DNA of 64,000 nt, taken from Burkholderiaceae bacterium. GTDB lineage: Bacteria; Pseudomonadota; Gammaproteobacteria; Burkholderiales; Burkholderiaceae_C. Below are positions 1 through 7,319 of this stretch, one piece after another. A program made the position numbers and the translations under genes. Under the pieces are notes generated by a model, which ran no database searches, was not told the DNA's origin, and saw only the letters and a list, made by a program, of their open reading frames with translations. The stretch lies in NCBI GenBank assembly GCA_024235955.1, contig JACKLJ010000001.1, forward strand, positions 558,001 to 622,000, read 5' to 3'. The number at the start of each line of letters is the position of its first letter. Positions within the stretch are counted from its first letter, which is position 1.

Positions 1-1
1 C

Positions 2-184
2 GAGCCTGTGCAACTTCTGGCAGCCAAGCCGTTTTTGCTGCGCCACCGCAGTGCATTCCTCGCCCAGATTCGGCAACCGCATCCCAGCCTGCGGGCCGCG
101 TTCGACGCCATCACCACGCTGGAATACACGCCGAGCTTCGACCACTGCGTGGCGGTGGCGGGTGAGTTTTTGGACAGTTTGTAG
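2..184 (+). CDS. C-terminal fragment of an unidentified protein (5' end outside window)
   Basis: An open frame runs in from the left edge and ends at TAG 182-184, giving 60 residues. The visible tail is helical in character (LLAAKPFLLRHRSAFLAQI, then TLEYTPSFDHCVAVAGEFL). I do not recognise the family. A short HTH protein starts 2 nt after the stop codon, so the pair could be the end of a toxin-antitoxin-like cassette, but no toxin motif is visible. The partial status is certain; any function would be a guess. Confidence 0.5.
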   Translation, partial: EPVQLLAAKPFLLRHRSAFLAQIRQPHPSLRAAFDAITTLEYTPSFDHCVAVAGEFLDSL

Positions 185-186
185 CG

Positions 187-354
187 ATGGTGGAGGTGGG
201 CATGACGCAAGAGCAGTTCGCCGCTCGCTTTGGTTTTTCCATGGCAACTCTGCGACACTGGGAGCGCGGCGACCGTACTCCACGCGGCTCGGCACTGGTG
301 CTGCTCAAGGTGATTGAGCGCAACCCACAAGCGGTCACCGAGGCCTTGGCATGA
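187..354 (+). CDS. Short helix-turn-helix protein (antitoxin/XRE-like)
   Basis: This is a 55-residue protein too short for most gene callers. It begins MVEVGMTQEQFAARFGFS and continues with MATLRHWERGDRTPRG, the usual helix-turn-helix of XRE/HigA-type antitoxins, ending NPQAVTEALA. Both ATG 187 and the in-frame ATG 202 could start it. It lacks the extra N-terminal residues found in many relatives, so it may be truncated or simply a minimal HTH. It lies 2 nt downstream of the preceding partial gene, which points to co-transcription. Inferred role: DNA-binding autoregulator of a two-gene cassette; the partner is not identified. Confidence 0.6.
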   Translation: MVEVGMTQEQFAARFGFSMATLRHWERGDRTPRGSALVLLKVIERNPQAVTEALA

Positions 355-483
355 CTATCACGCCAAGGAGTGTTCAAAAGTGGGTACAGGAGCGGGTACA
401 GAATGATCCGTACAACCTACATGCCAAGAATCCATGCGGCTTTCACGCCACACTTTTTGTTCAACGTCTGAGGGGAAAACGCG

Positions 484-951
484 TTGGCCGATACGCGAGA
501 AACTCCCATAAGTTTCCGGCGCGCCATCAAGCTGTGCTTCACGGTTCTATTCGCACCAGATCGGATGGGAGAAGAAGAGGATCGTGACAATCAAGTGCGA
601 GAAAGGAAGGAGCCGGCAGCGGATCAGCGAGCACATCCAGCGCATGTCGTGCGCAGGGCCTTCTTTCAATCGTTGCTGCTTGTATTGCTTTCCGGTAGCG
701 TAGGGTTTGTCTGGGGTATCGGCATGCATCACCTCGGCCGATGTGCAACACCCCCAACGGTCGCCTGGATCCAGATCGTTGGGGCGGGCATGCTTCTGTG
801 GGGAACGCTATTTGTTCGCGGCTGGGAAATCGAGACCTGGAGCGGTGTCTCGTTGACCGAACGAGTCAATCAATGGCTATATCGGACGCTGTGCTGCGTG
901 GGAACCGCGCTCGTCGTGTACTCGTTGGCCTTCCCTGCTTGCAAGGTGTGA
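484..951 (+). CDS. Hypothetical small membrane protein
   Basis: A 155-residue open frame starts at TTG 484. After a charged first 55 residues it has three hydrophobic stretches (about residues 60-82, 92-110 and 137-150) that look membrane-spanning. I recognise no family. Its base composition is lower in GC than the core genes to the right, and with the preceding genes it forms a small accessory stretch. Other starts, such as ATG 567 at residue 28, are possible because no clear Shine-Dalgarno sequence precedes TTG. The coding status is likely but not certain. Confidence 0.45.
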   Translation: MADTRETPISFRRAIKLCFTVLFAPDRMGEEEDRDNQVRERKEPAADQRAHPAHVVRRAFFQSLLLVLLSGSVGFVWGIGMHHLGRCATPPTVAWIQIVGAGMLLWGTLFVRGWEIETWSGVSLTERVNQWLYRTLCCVGTALVVYSLAFPACKV

Positions 952-992
952 TGCATCTCATCACGAAACAACGTTCTTCGTTGCTGTAGCGC

Positions 993-1646
993 TCAGCCTG
1001 CCCGCCGGAACGTCAGGTTGATGCGCGCCGCCCCGGTGAGCGGGTGCTCGGCGGCCGCCACTGGCGCCACGCCGTGGAAGTGCAGCCGGCCGTCACCGCC
1101 GAAGACCACCACGTCGCCGTGCGCCAGCGGCACGCGCAGCGCGCGGTCGGCACGGCGCGGGCCGCCCCACAAAAACACGGCGGGCAGGCCGAGCGAGACG
1201 CTGACGATGGGCTGGGAGAAGTCGCGCTCGTCCTTGTCCTGGTGCAGGCCCATGCGGGCGCCCGGGCCATAGTGGTTGATCAGGCAGGCGTCGGGGTCGA
1301 AGGCTGCAAAGCCCGCCTCGGCGGCGGCGGCTTCGGCCAGCTGGCGCAGCGGCGCGGGCATGACGGGCCAGGGCTGGCCGGTGGCCGGGTCGGTGGCGCT
1401 GTAGCGGTAGCCGCGCGCGTCGCTCACCCAGCCGCGCGCGCCGCAGCTGCTGAGCCGCGCCGACATGGCGCGCCCGCCGGGGGTGAGCATCTGCCGCGGC
1501 GGCGCGGCCGCGAGCACAGCCTGCACCGCGGGCCAGACCGCGCCGACGAAAGGCAGGGCGAAGCCCCGCAGCAGCACCGCGTGCGCGCCCAGCGGCTGGC
1601 GCGTGGGCTCGAGCGCGGGCTGGTCGGCGAACAGGTCAAGCGTCAC
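993..1646 (-). CDS. alkB: AlkB-type alpha-ketoglutarate-dependent DNA repair dioxygenase
   Basis: The 217-residue protein has the AlkB family hallmarks. These are a HxD iron site (H135-x-D137 in LHQDKDE), the distal iron His H191 in LHFHG, and the 2-oxoglutarate-binding arginines in the C-terminal RINLTFRR. Enzymes of this family oxidatively demethylate 1-methyladenine and 3-methylcytosine in DNA, using Fe(II), O2 and 2-oxoglutarate. The length is typical of bacterial AlkB. The gene is transcribed leftward, alone, with an R1 repeat immediately upstream of its start. No ada or alkA gene is nearby. It could belong to the ALKBH-like AlkB2 subgroup; the substrate cannot be assigned more closely from sequence. 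Confidence 0.9.
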   Translation of the reverse strand: MTLDLFADQPALEPTRQPLGAHAVLLRGFALPFVGAVWPAVQAVLAAAPPRQMLTPGGRAMSARLSSCGARGWVSDARGYRYSATDPATGQPWPVMPAPLRQLAEAAAAEAGFAAFDPDACLINHYGPGARMGLHQDKDERDFSQPIVSVSLGLPAVFLWGGPRRADRALRVPLAHGDVVVFGGDGRLHFHGVAPVAAAEHPLTGAARINLTFRRAG

Positions 1647-1650
1647 GGTT

Positions 1651-1710
1651 CAGAAGAGAATTAGCTTCCAGACCTTGCGTGGCGGGCGCAGGCAGCTATG
1701 CAAAACATAG
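1651..1710 (-). repeat. R1 interspersed repeat copy
   Basis: This copy carries the family's core GGCGGGCGCAGGCAGCT followed by a short A-rich end, and it is the reverse complement of the copy at 23527. It fills most of the gap between alkB and the YqaA-type gene, just upstream of the alkB start codon, so it may contribute to the alkB leader. Confidence 0.7.
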
Positions 1711-1722
1711 TGACCTGGGCCG

Positions 1723-2199
1723 TCAGAACCCCTCCGGCCAGACGTACAGCAGCGCCGTCGTCATCAGCACGTAGCGCAGGAACTTGCCCAGCGCCATCCA
1801 GGCGGTGCAGGGCGCCAGCGGCAGTCGCAGCCAGCCGGCCACGGCGGTGAGCGGATCGCCGATCACCGGCAGGAAGGCGAAGAAGCAGGCCTTGGGGCCC
1901 AGGCGCTGCAGCCAGTCGAGCGCACGCAGGTGGGTGGGCGAGTGGCGGGCGCGGTCCACCACCTGGTGCGCGCCCAGGCCCATCCACCAGTTCAGCACGC
2001 CGCCCAGGGTGTTGCCCACGGTGGCCACCAGGATCGCCGGCCAGAACAGCTGCGGGTTCAGCTTGACCAGGCCGAACACCGCCGGCTCCGAGCCCAGCGG
2101 CAGCAGCGTGGCGGAGACGAAGGCCACCACGAACACGGTGGCGAGCCCGTGCTCGGGCAGCGCCAGCCACGCCAGCAGGGATTGCAGCCACGCTTCCAT
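1723..2199 (-). CDS. yqaA: YqaA-family (SNARE-associated/DedA-like) inner-membrane protein
   Basis: This is a 158-residue hydrophobic protein with four or five predicted membrane spans. It carries the YqaA signature region FVSATLLPLGSEP near residue 27 and GNTLGG near residue 61, followed by FLPVIGDPLTAVAGWL. YqaA proteins are small relatives of the DedA/VTT family, whose role is probably lipid handling, but the exact substrate is unknown. ATG 2199 gives a good N-terminus (MEAWLQSLLAWLALPEHG). It is transcribed leftward and divergently from dusB. Confidence is high for the family and low for the function. Confidence 0.85.
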   Translation of the reverse strand: MEAWLQSLLAWLALPEHGLATVFVVAFVSATLLPLGSEPAVFGLVKLNPQLFWPAILVATVGNTLGGVLNWWMGLGAHQVVDRARHSPTHLRALDWLQRLGPKACFFAFLPVIGDPLTAVAGWLRLPLAPCTAWMALGKFLRYVLMTTALLYVWPEGF

Positions 2200-2375
2200 G
2201 GGGCGGCAGTGTACGGGGCTTGGCGAGCCGGGGCGCCGGGTCGGTCGGGCCGGCCGACCGTTACATCTCGGATTTCAATTGCTGAAAAAACAGGCACGTA
2301 GAATCCGGACTTCCCGTTCCGCGCGCCGCGCCACGTCTGCTGGCCGCCGCCGCGCGGTGCGGCCGCCCGTCCACC

Positions 2376-3407
2376 ATGCACATCGGCCCCTACGTCCTGC
2401 CCAACACCGTCTTCGTCGCCCCCATGGCCGGGGTGACGGACCGGCCGTTCCGCCAGCTGTGCCGGCGCTTCGGCGCCGGCTACGCGGTGAGCGAGATGGT
2501 GACCTCGCGCAAGGACCTGTGGCACACGCTCAAGACCTCGCGCCGGGCCGACCACGCCGGCGAGCCGGGGCCGATCGCGGTGCAGATTGCCGGCACCGAC
2601 GCGCCGATGATGGCCGAGGCCGCGCGCCACAACATCGGGCGCGGCGCGCAGATCATCGACATCAACATGGGCTGCCCGGCCAAGAAGGTGTGCAACAAGT
2701 GGGCCGGCAGCGCGCTGATGCAGGACGAGCCGCTGGCCATCGCCATCGTCGAGGCCGTGGTGGCCGCCTGCGCACCGCACGGTGTGCCGGTGACGCTGAA
2801 GATGCGCACCGGCTGGAGCGCCGACCACAAGAACGCCGTGCGCCTGGCGCGCGCGGCCGAAGCCGCCGGCGTACAGATGATCACCGTGCACGGCCGCACC
2901 CGCGAGCAGGGCTACAGGGGCGAGGCCGAATACCTCACCATCGCCGAGGTGAAGGCGGCGGTGCGCGTGCCGGTGGTCGCCAACGGCGACGTCGATTCGC
3001 CCGGGAAGGCCCGGGCCGTGCTGGCCGCCACCGGCGCCGACGCGGTGATGATCGGCCGCGCGGCGCAGGGCCGGCCCTGGATCTTCCGCGAGGTGGCGCA
3101 CTTCCTGACCACCGGCCGCCATCTGGCGCCGCCGCTGGTGCTGGAGGTGCGCCGGGCCCTGCTGGAGCACCTGCAGGACCACTACGGCCTGTACGGCGAA
3201 TGGGCGGGCGTGCGATCGGCGCGCAAGCACATCGGCTGGTACGTGCGCGGGCTGCCGGGCGGGGAGGCCCTGCGCCAGCGCATCAACCCCCTGGAGGACG
3301 CCGCCGCGCAGACGCAGGCGGTCGGGGATTACTTCAGCGAGCTGGCGCAGGTGCACGAACGCCTGCCGCTCGCTGCGACGACACTGGAAGAGGTGGGACC
3401 GGCATGA
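2376..3407 (+). CDS. dusB: tRNA-dihydrouridine synthase B
   Basis: The 343-residue protein matches the DUS TIM-barrel family. It opens with VFVAPMAGVTDRPFR and has the catalytic cysteine region NMGCPAKKV near residue 106. HGRTREQGY follows, then the FMN phosphate-binding motifs VVANGDVDS and GADAVMIGRAAQGRPW. Dus enzymes use FMN and NADPH to reduce specific uridines in the tRNA D-loop. The assignment to DusB rests on the immediate downstream fis gene, whose ATG overlaps the dusB stop (ATGA at 3404-3407). This is the classic proteobacterial dusB-fis operon, followed here by purH. In that operon Fis level is usually tied to dusB transcription and translation. Confidence 0.93.
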   Translation: MHIGPYVLPNTVFVAPMAGVTDRPFRQLCRRFGAGYAVSEMVTSRKDLWHTLKTSRRADHAGEPGPIAVQIAGTDAPMMAEAARHNIGRGAQIIDINMGCPAKKVCNKWAGSALMQDEPLAIAIVEAVVAACAPHGVPVTLKMRTGWSADHKNAVRLARAAEAAGVQMITVHGRTREQGYRGEAEYLTIAEVKAAVRVPVVANGDVDSPGKARAVLAATGADAVMIGRAAQGRPWIFREVAHFLTTGRHLAPPLVLEVRRALLEHLQDHYGLYGEWAGVRSARKHIGWYVRGLPGGEALRQRINPLEDAAAQTQAVGDYFSELAQVHERLPLAATTLEEVGPA

Positions 3408-3637
3408 CCCGCAAGCACATCGACGAATGCGTGCGAGAGAGCCTGGAGGCGTACTTTGCCGACCTGCGCGGCACCGAGCCCGCCAACCTGCACGAGATGC
3501 TCATCAAGGCGGTGGAAAAGCCCTTGCTGGAGGTGGTGATGGTGCACGCCGATCACAACCAGAGCCGCGCCGCCGACTGGCTGGGGCTGAACCGCAACAC
3601 GCTGCGCAAGAAGCTCGTGGAGCATAAATTGATATGA
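3404..3637 (+). CDS. fis: Fis-family DNA-binding protein
   Basis: This 77-residue protein has the C-terminal Fis helix-turn-helix: NQSRAADWLGLNRNTLRKKL, the recognition helix of the Fis/NtrC C-terminal family. It is slightly shorter than the E. coli protein (98 residues), as is usual in betaproteobacteria, and it lacks most of the N-terminal arm that contacts Hin/Gin invertases. The start codon overlaps the dusB stop by 4 nt, so translational coupling is likely. It acts as a nucleoid-associated bending protein and global regulator. A two-hairpin F2 repeat starts directly after the stop codon. Confidence 0.93.
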   Translation: MTRKHIDECVRESLEAYFADLRGTEPANLHEMLIKAVEKPLLEVVMVHADHNQSRAADWLGLNRNTLRKKLVEHKLI

Positions 3638-3763
3638 CCCCCCTGAGTCGCCTTCGGCGCCTTCCCCCCTCTCTCTTCGGGAGGGGGGACGACGCCAGTG
3701 GCCGGTACAAGCCCGGCCACGGCGTCCGCTGGCCTGGCCTGCTCCGCGGCCACCTGAGTGGTC
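3638..3763 (+). repeat. F2 two-hairpin post-stop element, copy 1 (after fis)
   Basis: It begins with CCCCCTGAGTCGCC right after the fis TGA. A C-rich/G-rich hairpin (CCCCCCTC against GAGGGGGG) comes next, then a second hairpin (GTGGCCGG, TACAAG loop, CCGGCCAC), then CTGCTCCGCGGCC. Four further copies occur at 21136, 36239, 29769 (reverse) and 46042 (reverse), each just past a stop codon and in the sense direction of that gene. It may act as a terminator or mRNA 3'-end structure; that is inference. Confidence 0.8.
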
Positions 3764-3821
3764 TTGCCAGCCCACGGGGGCGGTATCTGAGCGGCGCATT
3801 CGGGCCATCTGTTTACTACTG

Positions 3822-3884
3822 ATTCAATAGCTGTCTGCGCCCGGTGTGCAAGGTCTGCAAGCCGATTTCATTCAAAAAAACGTC
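3822..3884 (+). repeat. R1 interspersed repeat copy upstream of purH
   Basis: The core AATAGCTGTCTGCGCCCG is followed by a degenerate pyrimidine/purine half ending in an A-run. It ends 8 nt before the purH ATG, so it forms the purH leader and replaces any recognisable Shine-Dalgarno sequence. Confidence 0.75.
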
Positions 3885-3891
3885 GATTCTC

Positions 3892-5496
3892 ATGAACGCC
3901 CTGCTTTCCGTTTCCGACAAGACCGGCCTGGTGGAGTTTGCGCGTGCGCTGCACGCCATCGGGTTCAAGCTCATCTCCACCGGCGGCACCGCCAAACTGC
4001 TGGAAGACAACGGCCTGCCCGTGACCGAGGTGGCCGAGGTCACGCATTTTCCCGAGATGCTGGATGGCCGCGTGAAGACGCTGCACCCCAAGGTGCACGG
4101 CGGCCTGCTGGCGCGGCGCGAGCTGCTCGCGCACATGTCGGCGCTGAAGGAGCACGGCATCGACACCATCGACCTGCTGGTGGTCAACCTCTACCCGTTC
4201 GAGGCCACGGTGGCCAAGGCCGGCTGCACGCTGGAGGACGCGATCGAGAACATCGACATCGGCGGCCCGGCCATGGTGCGCAGCGCCGCCAAGAACTGGA
4301 AGGACGTGGCGGTGCTGACCGACCCCGAGCAGTACGGCCAGATCCTGCCCGAGCTGACGGCCGGCAAGGGCAAGCTGTCGGACAAGACGCGCTTCGGCCT
4401 GGCGGTGGCGGCGTTCAACCGCATCAGCAACTACGACGCGGCCATCAGCGACTACCTGAGCGCCATCGATCCTGGGGCTGGCGGCGAAGGCGGCGTGCCG
4501 GTGCGTGGCCTTTTCCCGGCGCAAAGCAACGGCCGCTTCGTGAAGATCCAGGACCTGCGCTACGGCGAGAACAGCCACCAGCAGGCCGCGCTGTACCGCG
4601 ACCTGTATCCGGCGCCCGGCTCGCTCGTCACCGCCAAGCAGCTGCAGGGCAAGGAGCTGAGCTACAACAACATCGCCGACGCCGATGCGGCCTGGGAATG
4701 CGTCAAGAGCTTCGACGCGCCGGCCTGCGTGATCGTCAAGCACGCCAACCCGTGCGGCGTGGCGGTGGGCAAGGATGCGCTCCAGGCCTACGGCAAGGCC
4801 TTCCAGACCGACCCGACCAGCGCCTTCGGCGGCATCATCGCTTTCAACCGGCCGGTGGACCTGGCGACGGCCGAGGCGGTGAACAAGCAGTTCGTCGAGG
4901 TGCTGATGGCGCCCGGCTACAGCCCGGAAGCGCTGGCCGTGTTCCAGGCCACCAAGGCCAAGCAGAACGTGCGCATCCTGCAGATCGCGCTGCCCAAGGG
5001 CGGCGCCACCGACTGGGACAACGGCCGCAACGCCATGGACGTCAAGCGCGTCGGCTCGGGCCTGCTGATCCAGACCGCCGACAACCACGAACTCGCCGCC
5101 GCCGACCTCAAGGTGGTGACGAAGAAGCAGCCGACGCCGCAGCAGATCGAGGACCTGCTGTTCGCCTGGAAGGTGGCCAAGTACGTCAAGAGCAACGCCA
5201 TCGTGTTCTGCGCCGGCGGCATGACGCTGGGCGTGGGCGCGGGGCAGATGAGCCGGCTGGATTCGGCGCGCATCGCCAGCATCAAGGCCGAGCACGCGGG
5301 TTTGTCGCTGAAAGGCAGTGCCGTGGCCAGCGACGCCTTCTTCCCCTTCCGCGACGGGCTGGATGTGGTGATCGACCACGGTGCCAGCTGCGTGATCCAG
5401 CCCGGCGGCTCGATGCGCGACCAGGAGGTCATCGACGCCGCCGACGAACGCGGCGTTGCGATGGTGTTCTCAGGCGTGCGCCATTTCAGGCACTGA
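3892..5496 (+). CDS. purH: Bifunctional AICAR formyltransferase / IMP cyclohydrolase
   Basis: The 534-residue protein starts MNALLSVSDKTGLVEFA. The N-terminal MGS-like IMP cyclohydrolase domain (about 1-200) carries LISTGGTAKLL and VTEVTHFPE-type motifs with DGRVKTLHPKVHGG. The C-terminal AICAR transformylase domain carries DLRYGENSHQQAALY and the catalytic VKHANPCG (Lys-His) near residue 285. It performs the last two steps of de novo IMP synthesis. ATG 3892 fits the family; an in-frame ATG at 3844 lies inside an R1 repeat and would add 16 non-family residues. Position after fis is the usual neighbourhood. The usual ruvC neighbour does not follow here. Confidence 0.96.
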   Translation: MNALLSVSDKTGLVEFARALHAIGFKLISTGGTAKLLEDNGLPVTEVAEVTHFPEMLDGRVKTLHPKVHGGLLARRELLAHMSALKEHGIDTIDLLVVNLYPFEATVAKAGCTLEDAIENIDIGGPAMVRSAAKNWKDVAVLTDPEQYGQILPELTAGKGKLSDKTRFGLAVAAFNRISNYDAAISDYLSAIDPGAGGEGGVPVRGLFPAQSNGRFVKIQDLRYGENSHQQAALYRDLYPAPGSLVTAKQLQGKELSYNNIADADAAWECVKSFDAPACVIVKHANPCGVAVGKDALQAYGKAFQTDPTSAFGGIIAFNRPVDLATAEAVNKQFVEVLMAPGYSPEALAVFQATKAKQNVRILQIALPKGGATDWDNGRNAMDVKRVGSGLLIQTADNHELAAADLKVVTKKQPTPQQIEDLLFAWKVAKYVKSNAIVFCAGGMTLGVGAGQMSRLDSARIASIKAEHAGLSLKGSAVASDAFFPFRDGLDVVIDHGASCVIQPGGSMRDQEVIDAADERGVAMVFSGVRHFRH

Positions 5497-5556
5497 ATCG
5501 GCCTCTGGACCTTGCGTGGCGGGCGCAGGCAGCTCCTGAATCAGGAGCTTTTCCGG
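5497..5556 (-). repeat. R1 interspersed repeat copy after purH
   Basis: GGACCTTGCGTGGCGGGCGC and then AGGCAGCTCCTGAATCAGGAGC are visible. The copy starts at the purH stop codon and reaches almost to the end of the convergent hypothetical gene. Its AGCTCCTGAATCAGGAGCT end forms a small hairpin that could serve as a bidirectional terminator. Confidence 0.7.
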
Positions 5557-5563
5557 GCGCGGT

Positions 5564-5890
5564 TCAGCGGCAGCGGGTCGGGTAGGCGGAGCAGTCCACA
5601 CCGCGGCCGTCGTAGAAATGGCCGGGGTCGCGGTGCCAGCCCTGGCCGCGCGCGGTGGGGCTGTAGTCGATGGTGTTGAGGCCGCTCAGGTCGGCCAGCT
5701 TGTCTTTCTCGGAGGCCTTGACCGGCTTGATGGTCAGGGGCGCGTCGAGCTGCTTGCCCTTGGCGGCCGGCGCGGCCGGCAGCGTCGTCAGCACCGGCAC
5801 CTGAGCGGCGTTCGTGTTCTGTTGGGCCTGCGCGGCAAGCGGCGCGAGCGTCAGCGCGGCCAGCGCCAGCGCGGCGTGTTTCATGCTCAT
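5564..5890 (-). CDS. Hypothetical secreted protein
   Basis: This 108-residue protein has a clear Sec signal peptide (MSMKHAALALAALTLAPLAAQA, cleavage after AQA). The mature part is low-complexity and charged (KGKQLDAPLTIKPVKASEKDKL) and ends with HFYDGRGVDCSAYPTRCR, two cysteines that could form a disulfide. I do not recognise the family. It lies downstream of hemL on the same strand across a 115 bp gap containing a perfect hairpin, so it may be transcribed separately. Location is probably periplasmic. Confidence 0.65.
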   Translation of the reverse strand: MSMKHAALALAALTLAPLAAQAQQNTNAAQVPVLTTLPAAPAAKGKQLDAPLTIKPVKASEKDKLADLSGLNTIDYSPTARGQGWHRDPGHFYDGRGVDCSAYPTRCR

Positions 5891-5937
5891 CGGTCAACTC
5901 CTCGGTTCATGAGCATGAATCCTAAAGAATTCACTCC

Positions 5938-5964
5938 GCCGTGACGCGTCGAATGCGTCACGGC
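5938..5964 (-). terminator. Perfect 10-bp hairpin after hemL
   Basis: GCCGTGACGC and GCGTCACGGC pair perfectly around a 7 nt loop, 41 nt past the hemL stop. No strong U-run follows in the leftward direction, so it may be a weak or Rho-assisted terminator, or an mRNA-stabilising stem. Confidence 0.45.
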
Positions 5965-6005
5965 TAGCGCGACTTTGTGCGCACCGGCGGCCCGGATGGG
6001 CCCGG

Positions 6006-7319
6006 TCACCCCAGTGTGGCCAGGGTTTCGCGGAAGGCGGCGATGGTGAAGTCGAGGTCGGCGTCGGAGTGCGCGGCGCTGACGAAGCCGGCCTCGTACA
6101 GTGCCGGCGCGATGTACACCCCGCGGCTGAGCAGGCCGTGGAACAGCAGGTTGAAGCGCGCCGAATCGCTCTTCATGACCTGCTGGTAGTTCTGCGGCAG
6201 CTCGGGCAGCAGGAAGAAGCCGAACATGCCGCCTTCGCAGTCGGCCGCGAAGGGCACGCCGGCCTCGCGCGCGGCGGCGCTGAGGCCGTCGACCAGCCGG
6301 CGCGTCTTGGCCGCCAGCGATTCAAAGAACCCCGGGCGCTTGATCTCGCGCAGCGTGGCCAGGCCGCAGGCGGTGGCCACCGGGTTGCCGGACAGCGTGC
6401 CCGCCTGGTACACCGGCCCGAGCGGCGCCAGCTGCTCCATCACCACGCGCTTGCCGCCGAAGGCCGCCAGCGGCATGCCGCCGCCGATGACCTTGCCCAT
6501 GACGGTGATGTCAGGCTCGAAACCCGGGATCAGCCGGGCGTACACGCTTTGCGCGCTGCCCAGCGCCACGCGGCAGCCGGTCATGACCTCGTCGTAGATC
6601 AGCAGGGCGCCGTGCTGCGTGCACAGCTCGCGGCAGCGGCGGGTGAATTCCACCGTGGCGCGCACGAAGTTCATGTTGCCGGCAATCGGCTCGATGATCA
6701 GGCCGGCGATCTCCGGCCCGTGCAGGGCGAAGGCTTCTTCGAGCTGGGCGACGTTGTTGTATTCGAGCACCAGCGTGTGCTGCACCACCTCGGGTGGCAC
6801 GCCGGCGCTGGTGGGGTTGCCGAAGGTGGCCAGGCCCGAACCGGCCTTGACCAGCAGGGCATCCGCATGGCCGTGGTAGCAGCCCTCGAACTTGAGGATC
6901 TTGCTGCGCCCGGTGGCGCCGCGCGCCAGCCGGATGGCCGTCATGCCGGCCTCGGTGCCGGAGGAGACCAGCCGCAGCATCTCCATGCTGGGCACGAGCG
7001 AGAGGATTTCCTCGGCCAGCTCGATCTCGCGCTCGGTGGGGGCGCCGAAGGAAAGGCCCTCGGTGGCGGCCTGCTGCACCGCTTCCAGCACCGCGGGGTG
7101 GCCGTGGCCCAGGATCATCGGCCCCCAGGAGCCGATGTAGTCGATGTAGCGCTGGTCGTTGGCATCCCAGAAATAGGCGCCGTGCGCGCGCTGCACGAAG
7201 CGGGGCGTGCCGCCCACGGCGCGGAAGGCCCGCACGGGTGAATTGACGCCGCCGGGGATGACCTGGCGGGCGCGCGCCATGAGGGCGTCGTTGAAGTCGG
7301 TGTCAGTGCTTGGTTTCAT
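6006..7319 (-). CDS. hemL: Glutamate-1-semialdehyde 2,1-aminomutase
   Basis: The 437-residue PLP enzyme converts glutamate-1-semialdehyde to 5-aminolevulinate in the C5 tetrapyrrole pathway. Seen motifs are RVIPGGVNSPVRAF near the N-terminus, SSGTEAGMTAIRLAR (cofactor phosphate site), LIYDEVMTGCRV (PLP-ring Asp) and VMGKVIGGGMPLAAFGG with the Schiff-base Lys. ATG 7319 gives the usual length. The gene overlaps the 3' end of the thiD-like gene by 17 bp, so the two are probably co-transcribed leftward, a common pairing in betaproteobacteria. Confidence 0.96.
   Translation of the reverse strand: MKPSTDTDFNDALMARARQVIPGGVNSPVRAFRAVGGTPRFVQRAHGAYFWDANDQRYIDYIGSWGPMILGHGHPAVLEAVQQAATEGLSFGAPTEREIELAEEILSLVPSMEMLRLVSSGTEAGMTAIRLARGATGRSKILKFEGCYHGHADALLVKAGSGLATFGNPTSAGVPPEVVQHTLVLEYNNVAQLEEAFALHGPEIAGLIIEPIAGNMNFVRATVEFTRRCRELCTQHGALLIYDEVMTGCRVALGSAQSVYARLIPGFEPDITVMGKVIGGGMPLAAFGGKRVVMEQLAPLGPVYQAGTLSGNPVATACGLATLREIKRPGFFESLAAKTRRLVDGLSAAAREAGVPFAADCEGGMFGFFLLPELPQNYQQVMKSDSARFNLLFHGLLSRGVYIAPALYEAGFVSAAHSDADLDFTIAAFRETLATLG

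Noticed and set aside
1784..3403. 617-codon open frame ending in fis
   Set aside because: Only the last 77 codons (from 3404) are Fis; the rest runs antisense to yqaA and out of frame through dusB, and reads as Arg/Gly-rich composition artefact.
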